From Deltaproteobacteria bacterium (GTDB lineage Bacteria > Desulfobacterota > Desulfobacteria > Desulfobacterales > Desulfatirhabdiaceae): a stretch of 12,889 nucleotides of DNA. A program made the translations under genes and the position numbers. The notes under the pieces are model-generated. The model did no database searches. It worked only from the letters and a program-made list of their open reading frames with translations, and was not told the DNA's origin. Within the stretch, counting starts at the first letter, position 1. Every line of letters starts with the position of its first letter. Location of the stretch: NCBI GenBank assembly GCA_021778975.1, contig JAJYBO010000057.1:1-12889 (forward strand). Reading direction: 5' to 3'. This document shows positions 6,864-12,889 of the stretch, piece by piece.

Positions 6864-7579
6864 GATCGCTCTCCAAAAATAGCGGTGCCGATGCGCACCA
6901 GGGTGGCGCCTTCTTCGATAGCGGCTTCAAAATCGCCGGTCATTCCCATGGAAAGTTCGGTCAGAGAGATACCCATTGTTTTTGCGGTGCTCTGCAACGA
7001 ATCCCGAAGTTCCCGGAGCTGACGGAAATATGGGCGCACCCTTTCGGGCGCATCGAAAAACGGTGGAATCGCCATCATCCCGCGCACCGATATATGGGGG
7101 TATTCAGCGATATCACAAATCAACTGATGAACAGCCTCCGGAGCGACACCGGATTTGGAAAGCTCTCGCCCAACATTCACCTGAATCAATATCGGTTGAA
7201 TTTTACCGATTTTTTGGGCTTCATGGTTCAGTGCCGCGGCCAGATGTGCAGAATCCACCGTATGAATCACGTCGAAGAGCTTTACCGCATATTTGGCCTT
7301 GTTGGTTTGAAGATGGCCGATGAAATGCCACGATACCGGCATATCCGACAGCTCTCGACATTTTTCGCGGGCCTCCTGGATGTAGTTTTCACCCAGAGTT
7401 GCAGCCCCGGATTGAATGGCGTTGCGCACCACACTGGCAGGCATGGTTTTGGTGACAGTCACCAGACGGACACTGTCCGGATCCCTGCCGCAATTTACAC
7501 ATGTTTTGACAATACGGCGCTGCACCATCTGTAACCGCTGGCTGATATCCGCCGGGTTCGTCTCAGTTTCGTGTATCAT
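6860..7579 (-). CDS. yggS: YggS family pyridoxal phosphate homeostasis protein
   Basis: YggS/PLPBP proteins bind pyridoxal 5'-phosphate without known enzymatic activity and keep the vitamin B6 pool and dependent amino-acid pathways balanced. The product (239 aa from ATG at 7579) has the family's alanine-racemase-like barrel motifs: LVTVTKTMP with the PLP lysine near residue 44, GENYIQEA, WHFIGHLQTNK, VNVGRELSKSG, RGMMAIPP, and the phosphate-binding end SMGMTGDFEAAIEEGATLVRIG. I choose ATG 7579 because AGG lies 5 nt upstream (ACAGGTGAACATG). A GTG at 7585 is in frame but has no ribosome-binding site. The start lies inside the end of maf (17-base overlap) and the stop overlaps queH by four bases, so the three genes look translationally coupled. 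Confidence 0.94.
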   Translation of the reverse strand: MIHETETNPADISQRLQMVQRRIVKTCVNCGRDPDSVRLVTVTKTMPASVVRNAIQSGAATLGENYIQEAREKCRELSDMPVSWHFIGHLQTNKAKYAVKLFDVIHTVDSAHLAAALNHEAQKIGKIQPILIQVNVGRELSKSGVAPEAVHQLICDIAEYPHISVRGMMAIPPFFDAPERVRPYFRQLRELRDSLQSTAKTMGISLTELSMGMTGDFEAAIEEGATLVRIGTAIFGERS

Positions 7580-8225
7580 GTTCACCTGTCATCATCTGAA
7601 GCGCTTCTGTTCCGCGTCCTCCGGGTCTGAACGCCACCACGCCTTCTCGCACGAGCGCCTCGATGACCTCGCAAACCGGAAGCCCGACCACGTTGCTGTA
7701 AGAACCGTCAATACGCCGAATCATAAAGGCGCCGAGTCCTTGAGCAGCGTAGGCGCCGGCTTTATCGAAGGGTTCGCTGGTATGCACATACCATTCGATT
7801 TCATCGGGCGTCAGAGATTTGAAACAGACATCTGTGGATACCACCTGCAGATGCTTCCGATTTCGCGCCTTACAGCGTAGAGAGAAAGCGGTCAGCACCT
7901 GATGCGTTCTGCCGCTTAACATCTTCAGCATGTCGCGGGCTTCGGCCATCGCGCCAGGTTTTTCGAGGATGATACCATCCACCACAACGATGGTGTCCGC
8001 GCCGATGACCCAGCTCTGGACATAATTGTCGGATATGGTTTCGGCTTTGGCGTCCGCCAGTGTCTGAACAAAATTTTCCGGATGGGTGTGAGGGATGCTG
8101 GATTCATCGAAACTGCTTGGAATAACCGTGAATTCAACCCCTGTCTGTTTCAGCAGGTAACGTCTTCTGGGCGATTGAGACGCTAAAATCAAAAAAGGGG
8201 AGGGCGGTGGAAAAACCATGGACAA
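7563..8225 (-). CDS. maf: Maf/YhdE-type nucleoside triphosphate pyrophosphatase
   Basis: Maf proteins hydrolyse canonical (dTTP, UTP) or modified nucleoside triphosphates to monophosphates and are linked to septum inhibition and nucleotide-pool cleaning. The 220-residue product shows LASQSPRRRYLL at 14-25, GADTIVVVDG at 75-84 (catalytic Asp region), EKPGAMAEA, SGRTHQV at 104-110, KAGAYAAQGLG at 155-165 and GSYSNVVGLP at 174-183. The last two are typical of the YhdE-type, pyrimidine-preferring subgroup. The start is uncertain: TTG at 8225 has AAGGA with a 10-nt spacer, while ATG at 8219 has a 16-nt spacer, so I report TTG. The C-terminal tail after VREGVVAF is longer than usual and rich in charged residues, and it overlaps yggS. 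The 94-base gap upstream (8226-8319) holds a weak imperfect hairpin at 8252-8274 and no clear promoter. Confidence 0.93.
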   Translation of the reverse strand: MSMVFPPPSPFLILASQSPRRRYLLKQTGVEFTVIPSSFDESSIPHTHPENFVQTLADAKAETISDNYVQSWVIGADTIVVVDGIILEKPGAMAEARDMLKMLSGRTHQVLTAFSLRCKARNRKHLQVVSTDVCFKSLTPDEIEWYVHTSEPFDKAGAYAAQGLGAFMIRRIDGSYSNVVGLPVCEVIEALVREGVVAFRPGGRGTEALQMMTGEHDTRN

Positions 8226-8319
8226 AACAATACGGTCCTTTCATTTCGTTGTTTCCGACACCATATCCGAATGCCGGGAGGAATTCAAATTAAAAAGCAG
8301 ATCACAATAAAACGGGATA

Positions 8320-9273
8320 TCACCTGACGATATCTTTTCTGACATGCCGCGCGCAGGTGAGATCGAAAAGTTTTTGATAATTGGGCTGGCGTTCTATCAG
8401 TTTCAATACCTGCATGCGCGCCCCCAGCGCCTTCGCGCTTTCGACAAAATCCGGATCTATTTCCCAGGTGAGTTCGATGTTGGATGCGGATTTTTTGATC
8501 ACATCCAGCGGGGTTCCAAAAGATGCGGCCTTTTGGCGCCATTCGTCAGGGTGGTCTGTCAGATATCGAGTTGTCAGCGCCTGCGCCTTGACAAGCGCCA
8601 TAACCCGTTCCGGATGCTGTTTCAGGGTTTGACGGGTAACAATCAGCACTGTGTTGATAGCGCCGATACTGTCGTCGTAGTAGGGGTAGGACAGAACATG
8701 TCCATACCCATTGCGCACCGCCAGCGTCGGAAACGGTTCTCCGGATAAAAACGCATCAATGTTGCCTTTGGCCAGCGCATTTCCCATTTCGAAGAAATCC
8801 ACCCGCACTAGGCGAACATTTTTTTCTGGAATCAGTTTGTGGCGTTTCAAGGCTTCTTTCAACAGCACCTCCTCCATAGTGCCCGGCGAATATCCAATTT
8901 TTTTGCCTTTCAGGTCAGAGATGCGACGGACGGAAATTCCTTTTTTGATAACCAGCGCCGAGCCTTTGCTATACATGGATGCCACCACGACAACGGGCTG
9001 TCCGAGAGATGCCGAATAGATGGCGTAAGGCAATGAAACACCGCACATATCGAGTTTTCCGGCCAAAAGCGCTGTCTTTTGATCCATCGGGTTTGTGAAC
9101 GCTGTGATATGACAGATCGAGCCAACGGGTAAAAAGGACTGATAAAAATAGGGTTGAATTGTTTCCGCGGTTTTCCAGGTTCCGATTCGAAACTGCTCCG
9201 CCCCGCATATTTTCGCGGTGAACAGAGTCAGACTCATAATCGTCATTACAGACAGGCGCCAAAAAAGTTTCAT
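8320..9273 (-). CDS. Secreted NMT1/NitT-TauT-type ABC transporter substrate-binding protein
   Basis: A periplasmic solute-binding protein of the NrtA/SsuA/TauA/ThiY-like superfamily. The N-terminus is a signal peptide (K near the start, hydrophobic core LSVMTIMSLTLFTA, probable signal peptidase I site after CGA at residue 25). The cysteine at 23 does not fit a lipobox. The mature part begins FRIGTWKTAETIQPYFY, then has LLAGKLDMCGVSLPYAI, VVVVASMYSKGSALVI, the family-typical DLKGKKIGYSPGTMEE near 119-134, GNIDAFLSGEPFP and a helical C-terminus. These are hallmarks of NMT1-like type 2 binding folds. The ligand cannot be read from sequence. The ATG overlaps the amidohydrolase stop by four bases (ATGA), with AGGA 5 nt upstream inside that gene. 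No permease or ATPase gene is in the window, so the binding protein either shares a transporter encoded elsewhere or serves another role. Confidence 0.85.
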   Translation of the reverse strand: MKLFWRLSVMTIMSLTLFTAKICGAEQFRIGTWKTAETIQPYFYQSFLPVGSICHITAFTNPMDQKTALLAGKLDMCGVSLPYAIYSASLGQPVVVVASMYSKGSALVIKKGISVRRISDLKGKKIGYSPGTMEEVLLKEALKRHKLIPEKNVRLVRVDFFEMGNALAKGNIDAFLSGEPFPTLAVRNGYGHVLSYPYYDDSIGAINTVLIVTRQTLKQHPERVMALVKAQALTTRYLTDHPDEWRQKAASFGTPLDVIKKSASNIELTWEIDPDFVESAKALGARMQVLKLIERQPNYQKLFDLTCARHVRKDIVR

Positions 9274-10592
9274 TCATTTCCTCGATTTTCGTGTTGTATC
9301 ATATTCCATTTCAGAACGTCCTCCAGGCTGTTCGGCAAAAGCGCGGGGCTTCCCTTGACAGCGATCCAGGCTGCGGGGTTACCCGGCTGCAGAAGACCAC
9401 GTTCCGGTATGTTCAGAAGTTCCGCGCCGTTTCGGGTGGCGCATTGAACGGCTTCCGGCAGAGAATACCCGGCCTCTATAAGAATTCGGAATTCTTCTTT
9501 GACCGCAGCGCCATGGTGAACCCCCATGCTGCCGGCATCCGTACCCAGTCCCACCCGAACGCCCATATCTCTGGCTTTGCGAATTTGCTCCTGTTGATGT
9601 TCCAGATTTCTCAATGCTGTCGCCGCTTCCCGGCTGGATGCGGGCAACGTTGCGGCGTAAGCCCGCATGGTAAATGCGGTGGGTATCCAGACCGTTTGAC
9701 GGTCTCGCATTCGGGCCAGATTGTCCTCTCCCATGAAAAAACCATGTTCGATGGAGTGACAGCCTGCTTCGACAGCGATGTGAACCGGCGTTCCGCCATT
9801 GGCGTGAACCATTGTCTTCAAGCCATCCCGGGTGGCGATGTGAACGGCCCGGGACATATCGTCCGCGGAAAACTGCGGCGGGGTTTCCTTGCCGAAACAA
9901 AGCAGGCTGTTGACACCGGAATTGACGATTTTGACATGATCCGGTTTGACATATCCTGGAAGACGCTTTTCGCGCAGCATCGCGTCGGCCAGCGTTTCCT
10001 GAATATCCGGTGTTCTGCCGATCAGTTTGCCATAACGTCCGGCATGGTGCCAGGCTTTTCCGGCGGTTTTGCAGAAAAAGCCTGAAAGCGCCGTTGCGCG
10101 GGATGTGTCGGAAAATGGCTGGTTTTTCCGTTCAAAGGTTGCATTTGCGGTTTCTCGCCAGTAGCGTTGGGAAAGCCCTCGATGGTCGCCCCCGTCCCTG
10201 ACCGCGCCAACGCCGCTGGCGATATGCTGATCAATGTGAGCGGCAATGACATGTTCGAGTTCGTCGTAATCGGCTTCCAGTTGATGTTTGCGAGCCGCGA
10301 TATCGGGCGTTCCGGACATGAACAAATGCACATGGCAATCCACCAGGGCTGGCAGCAGCGTGTATGCCGATAAATCCAGACCGCCTGCGTCAGGGCGCGT
10401 CGTTTTGATGTCACATGCGGGTATTGCCGGTGCTATGGCGTGAATGATGTCGTTATTTATGTGGATGATGACGTTCCGCTGAATGGAATCGGCGCTTCCG
10501 TCTATCAGCCATCCTGCATGAATGTATGAAAATGATGTCATAGGCCGTTGTAAAAACCCATTTTGAGGGATATCGTTTCTTTTTCTTGACAT
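9270..10592 (-). CDS. Metal-dependent amidohydrolase (imidazolonepropionase/prolidase-like)
   Basis: A cytoplasmic TIM-barrel hydrolase of the amidohydrolase superfamily, similar to imidazolonepropionase-like and Xaa-Pro dipeptidase-like members. The 440-residue frame shows an N-terminal beta-sandwich segment (IHAGWLIDG), LPALVDCHVHL with metal ligands His 87 and His 89, GVGAVRDGGDHRG, HVKIVNSG with Lys 221 as possible bridging lysine, MVHANG with His 263, CHSIEHG with His 283, and GLGTDAGS with Asp 352. It ends with the usual ATRNGAELLN and LLQPGNPAAWIAV. All residues for a two-metal site appear intact; the substrate is unknown. The start is uncertain: ATG 10592 has no clear Shine-Dalgarno, and ATG 10541 would begin MTSFSYIHAG, closer to the usual family start. 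There is no signal peptide. It is translationally coupled to the downstream binding protein, suggesting uptake plus hydrolysis of one compound. Confidence 0.87.
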   Translation of the reverse strand: MSRKRNDIPQNGFLQRPMTSFSYIHAGWLIDGSADSIQRNVIIHINNDIIHAIAPAIPACDIKTTRPDAGGLDLSAYTLLPALVDCHVHLFMSGTPDIAARKHQLEADYDELEHVIAAHIDQHIASGVGAVRDGGDHRGLSQRYWRETANATFERKNQPFSDTSRATALSGFFCKTAGKAWHHAGRYGKLIGRTPDIQETLADAMLREKRLPGYVKPDHVKIVNSGVNSLLCFGKETPPQFSADDMSRAVHIATRDGLKTMVHANGGTPVHIAVEAGCHSIEHGFFMGEDNLARMRDRQTVWIPTAFTMRAYAATLPASSREAATALRNLEHQQEQIRKARDMGVRVGLGTDAGSMGVHHGAAVKEEFRILIEAGYSLPEAVQCATRNGAELLNIPERGLLQPGNPAAWIAVKGSPALLPNSLEDVLKWNMIQHENRGNE

Positions 10593-10676
10593 GCCGTTTT
10601 TATATCACTATACCACCGAAAGTAAAAGCGCTATGGGTGTTTATATACAACTTTATGACAGGAATGTCCTCACGGC
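10593..10676. promoter_or_regulatory. Divergent intergenic region between the amidohydrolase and minC
   Basis: This 84-base A+T-rich gap must hold the 5' signals for two divergent transcription units. On the minus strand a TATAGT (10612-10607) could be a -10 box for the amidohydrolase. It would place the start site close to the ATG at 10592, which argues for the internal ATG at 10541. On the plus strand TATACA near 10644 is a possible -10 for minC, but neither has a convincing -35. An AGGA/TCCT inverted pair (AGGAATGTCCT) lies just upstream of minC and could partly hide its ribosome-binding site. No operator is recognisable. Confidence 0.3.
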
Positions 10677-11396
10677 ATGGATGTACAGCTCTCGGATAAA
10701 TCGCAGGTTCGCCTCAAGGGGGTCAGAGACGGTTTCTGGGTAACGCTGGATCCATCATTACCCGCAGATTACATCCAGGAAGAACTGACCCGGGTTTTCA
10801 ATCAGTTGCAGCATTTAGCTTTCAATTCTCATGTAACTCTGGATATGGGTGGCCCTGAAGGTCGCGAAAGTATTGTAGAGATGTTGAGAGCGTTTCTGAA
10901 AAGCAAGTTCAACGTGGCGTCTGTGGCTGTAGCGCCTGCTTCACCACCTCCAAAAGAAGTTCCTGTCAATGGGGAACACGGGGGGGATAAATCCCATAAG
11001 CCGGATATGTCCAGTGTCTGGATGGAACACCATTCAGACGCTCTGGTCATTGCCGGAAGAGTGCGATCCGGCCAAAAAATCACGGCTCAAAAACATCTGG
11101 TCATTCTGGGGGATGTCAATCCCGGCAGTGAATTGATCGCCGGCGGCGATATCCTGATTATGGGAACACTGGGTGGCATCGCGCTGGCCGGGCAACCCGA
11201 CAATGAAGCCGCCATTATCCTGGCCATCGGTTTTAAACCCATCCAGATTCAGATTGGCGGCATTATCGCGACCGAGGTTCCGGTGTCCCAGCGGCATACC
11301 CTGGAATTTGCCCGTGTGGACCATGGAGATATTGTGGTGGAAGATTATATCAAGACAAATCCGTTCGGTCGTTTGACATGGCCGGAAGTACGTTGA
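10677..11396 (+). CDS. minC: Septum site-determining protein MinC
   Basis: MinC inhibits FtsZ polymerisation away from midcell when recruited to the membrane by MinD. The 239-residue product has the expected two domains: an N-terminal FtsZ-inhibiting alpha/beta domain (about 1-82, with GFWVTLDPSLP), a Pro/Gly/charged linker (about 86-112), and the C-terminal beta-helix that dimerises and binds MinD. The latter shows GRVRSGQ (RSGQ at 130-133, close to its E. coli position), KHLVILGDVNPGSEL, AGGDILIMGTLGGIALAG and AIILAIGFKPIQIQIGG. ATG 10677 is preceded by AGGA at a long 13-nt distance, so initiation may be weak; an overlapping ATG four bases later is out of frame. It is first of the minCDE operon. 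minD follows 12 nt after the stop. Confidence 0.95.
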   Translation: MDVQLSDKSQVRLKGVRDGFWVTLDPSLPADYIQEELTRVFNQLQHLAFNSHVTLDMGGPEGRESIVEMLRAFLKSKFNVASVAVAPASPPPKEVPVNGEHGGDKSHKPDMSSVWMEHHSDALVIAGRVRSGQKITAQKHLVILGDVNPGSELIAGGDILIMGTLGGIALAGQPDNEAAIILAIGFKPIQIQIGGIIATEVPVSQRHTLEFARVDHGDIVVEDYIKTNPFGRLTWPEVR

Positions 11397-11408
11397 AGAG
11401 GTGCTCAT

Positions 11409-12206
11409 TTGGACGGAAAGGTGATCGTTATTACTTCCGGCAAAGGCGGTGTCGGCAAGACGACGGCGACAGCATGTATTGGCGCTGCGCTGGCGCTTGA
11501 AAACAGGCAGGTCGCTGTCGTGGATATGGATATCGGGCTGAGAAATCTCGATGGGGGGATGGGGCTGGAAAATCGGATTGTATTCAATGTGGTGGATGCC
11601 GCGAAGGGCAAATGCAAGATCAAGCAGGCGGCGATCAAAGATCGAAGAATCGAAAACCTGTATTTGATTCCCGCCTCCCAGAGTGACAACAAGGACGCCT
11701 TGACCCCGGACATCATGGTGCGGCTGTGTAAAGAGCTTCGCAAAGAATTTGATTATGTTCTTCTTGATTGTCCAGCGGGTATCGAGCGGGGTTTCGAGAA
11801 TTCCGTCGCGCCCGCGGACGAGGCCGTGGTGGTCTGTACCCCCGAAGTTTCATCGGTGCGGGACGCGGATCGTGTCATTGCCTTGCTGTATGCGCGTTCT
11901 ATCACGCCCCGACTGATCGTCAACCGCATTGTTCCCGAAATGGTCGAAAATGGGGATATGCTCAGCCACGAAGATGTGGTGGATGTTCTGTCCGTCGAGC
12001 TTTTGGGGCTGGTTCCGCTGGACAATCAGGTGGTGATTTCGACCAATACAGGCGCACCTCTGGTGCTTCAAAAAGATTCGGAAGCCGGCCAGTCTTTCCG
12101 GCGGATTGCGCTGCGTATGGAAGGACAGGATATTCCAATCGAAATTCCACAGGCGCAAAAATCTTTCTGGAAAAAGCTGGGTATAATCATCGGCATCGGA
12201 AAATGA
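11409..12206 (+). CDS. minD: Septum site-determining ATPase MinD
   Basis: MinD is a deviant Walker A ATPase that binds membrane as an ATP dimer, recruits MinC, and is released by MinE. The 265-residue product shows GKGGVGKT at 11-18 with Lys 11 and Lys 16, VVDMDIGLRNLD with Asp 40, LLDCPAGIE at 118-126, and VNRI near 171-174, all at the usual MinD positions. The C-terminal SFWKKLGIIIGIGK (252-265) is a strong amphipathic membrane-targeting helix. A cysteine replaces the more common serine after Asp 120 (DCPAGIE), a conservative variant. The start codon is TTG, supported by GAGG with a 7-nt spacer and by the family's N-terminal length. It lies between minC and minE with short gaps, so equal expression is likely. 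Confidence 0.97.
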   Translation: MDGKVIVITSGKGGVGKTTATACIGAALALENRQVAVVDMDIGLRNLDGGMGLENRIVFNVVDAAKGKCKIKQAAIKDRRIENLYLIPASQSDNKDALTPDIMVRLCKELRKEFDYVLLDCPAGIERGFENSVAPADEAVVVCTPEVSSVRDADRVIALLYARSITPRLIVNRIVPEMVENGDMLSHEDVVDVLSVELLGLVPLDNQVVISTNTGAPLVLQKDSEAGQSFRRIALRMEGQDIPIEIPQAQKSFWKKLGIIIGIGK

Positions 12207-12215
12207 GGTGGTCCT

Positions 12216-12500
12216 GTGCTCAATAGATGGTTGAAAAAACTGATAGGCAAGAGCGACAGCAGGGGAGTTGCCAAAAAACGTCTTCAGTTTGCGCTGGTTT
12301 ACGACAAACTGGAGGTTTCGGACGAGGTTCTGATCAAGCTGCATCAGGATATTGTGGATGTCATATCCCGCTATTTCGAAATTGACAAAGAATCTCTAAA
12401 ACTGGATATCCGAAAATCGGAAGGCAGATCCGCTCTGATTGTCAATACACCAATTTTGTCTGCACGGCGGATTTATCCATCCGTCAAGGCGTCTGCATGA
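12216..12500 (+). CDS. minE: Cell division topological specificity factor MinE
   Basis: MinE stimulates MinD ATP hydrolysis and drives pole-to-pole oscillation. The 94-residue product, slightly longer than E. coli MinE (88), has an N-terminal amphipathic basic segment MLNRWLKKLIGKS that can serve as membrane-targeting sequence, the MinD-contact stretch VAKKRLQFALVYDK (equivalent to the AKERLQIIVA region in E. coli), then the topological specificity domain with LIKLHQDIVDVISRYFEID and SALIVNTPI. The start is GTG at 12216 with GAGG at 12205-12208, 7 nt upstream, overlapping the minD stop. A basic and Pro/Ala tail (LSARRIYPSVKASA) follows the conserved domain. It is last in minCDE. The next coding region is convergent. 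Confidence 0.94.
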   Translation: MLNRWLKKLIGKSDSRGVAKKRLQFALVYDKLEVSDEVLIKLHQDIVDVISRYFEIDKESLKLDIRKSEGRSALIVNTPILSARRIYPSVKASA

Positions 12501-12525
12501 ATGGGGAGAGATGACGGACCGCTGA

Positions 12526-12554
12526 TACGCTGCAACAATTATGAATGCAGCGTA
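12526..12554. other. Hairpin-forming inverted repeat downstream of minE
   Basis: TACGCTGCA (12526-12534) and TGCAGCGTA (12546-12554) form a perfect 9-bp stem with an 11-base loop, 25 bases after the minE stop. No run of T follows on either strand, so it is not a standard intrinsic terminator. It could still stabilise the 3' end of the min transcript or act in termination with Rho. Confidence 0.5.
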
Positions 12555-12579
12555 ATGCCGCCGGTATAAAATGGCTGTC

Positions 12580-12594
12580 GGAACATTATGTTCC
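12580..12594. other. Odd palindrome over the stop codon of the convergent gene
   Basis: GGAACAT-T-ATGTTCC is a perfect 7-base inverted repeat around one central base, and its centre is the TAA stop codon (12588-12586) of the minus-strand coding region. With almost no loop it is a poor RNA hairpin. It looks more like a dimeric protein-binding site or a chance palindrome. No T tract follows on the minus strand. Confidence 0.3.
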
Positions 12595-12889
12595 TTTGAC
12601 ATTGAGTTCCGCGGGATTGATAAAATAAGCGATGTCCTGAATCGAGTTTTTTCCCATCAGATATTTCATGTATTCGATTGCCAGGATAGACTGCATCTGG
12701 TGGATGTCAAGATGATCCACATAGTTCTTGTCCTGTGCAGAGTCTTTGATTAACGAGGCGTTTTGACCGTATTTGTGAGATAAGAGGGCGAGATAGTCCC
12801 TGATTTTTCCTCGCAGCTCATTTTCAGAAAAACCCTGAATTGTGGCGAATATCTCCGCCATTTTATCGGGGCCGGGAAGCGAAGGATAT
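12586..12889 (-). CDS. Unidentified protein, C-terminal part (5' end beyond window)
   Basis: The minus-strand frame ends with TAA at 12588-12586 and stays open to the right edge. It reads at least 100 residues; the part before the first internal Met reads YPSLPGPDK. An ATG at 12861 has no Shine-Dalgarno, so I treat the gene as a partial that begins outside. The visible chain is hydrophilic and mainly helical (FSENELRGKIRDYLALLSHK, then HQMQSILAIEYMKYLMGK), with SIQDIAYFINPAELNVKGT at the end. No membrane segment, metal motif or repeat is seen, and I do not recognise the family. It is convergent with minCDE, with 85 bases between them holding two inverted repeats. Confidence 0.6.
   Translation of the reverse strand, partial: YPSLPGPDKMAEIFATIQGFSENELRGKIRDYLALLSHKYGQNASLIKDSAQDKNYVDHLDIHQMQSILAIEYMKYLMGKNSIQDIAYFINPAELNVKGT

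Noticed and set aside
8316..8334. GATATC repeated twice, 7 bases apart, at the end of the binding-protein gene
   Set aside because: Part of it is coding, the site is short and self-complementary, and a chance origin is likely.

Overview
The window looks like ordinary chromosome from a Gram-negative, rod-shaped bacterium, most probably a sulfate-reducing deltaproteobacterium (Desulfobacterota, Desulfobacterales-like). This placement is an inference. It rests on moderate G+C, a Gram-negative-type GyrB with material inserted after its TOPRIM core, a complete MinCDE set, an RdgC-like protein next to dnaN, and a dispersed-looking palindromic repeat of a style I associate with that group. There are no rRNA, tRNA, CRISPR or transposase genes. 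Nearly every base is coding, and no gene-free stretch exceeds about 170 bases.

Left block (1-4411, all minus strand, transcribed right to left): a near-consensus sigma70 promoter (4383-4411) precedes two RdgC-like genes, then dnaN (sliding clamp), then gyrB, which runs off the left edge. The RdgC-like genes lie in one reading frame and are split by a single TGA. A palindromic repeat lies between dnaN and gyrB and overlaps the dnaN stop codon. There is no recF between dnaN and gyrB, and no dnaA directly upstream of dnaN.

Middle block (4444-10592, all minus): transcription order is amidohydrolase, secreted NMT1/NitT-TauT-type substrate-binding protein, maf, yggS, queH, and a multi-pass M48 metalloprotease with a TPR tail. 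Four-base or short overlaps link amidohydrolase to the binding protein, maf to yggS, and yggS to queH. The M48 gene follows queH after 11 nt. A 94-base gap before maf divides the block into a possible two-gene catabolic/uptake unit and a housekeeping unit (nucleotide sanitation, PLP homeostasis, queuosine synthesis, membrane protein quality control).

Right block (10677-12500, plus): minC-minD-minE, the oscillating division-site selection system, divergent from the amidohydrolase. It converges on an unidentified minus-strand coding region that is cut by the right edge (12586-12889).

I found no clearly new multi-gene defence or mobile system. The most interesting features are the in-frame split of the RdgC-like protein inside a replication operon, the repeat seated on the dnaN stop codon, and the orphan amidohydrolase/binding-protein pair. 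Several start codons are TTG or GTG with good Shine-Dalgarno sequences, so ATG-only annotation would misplace several genes.
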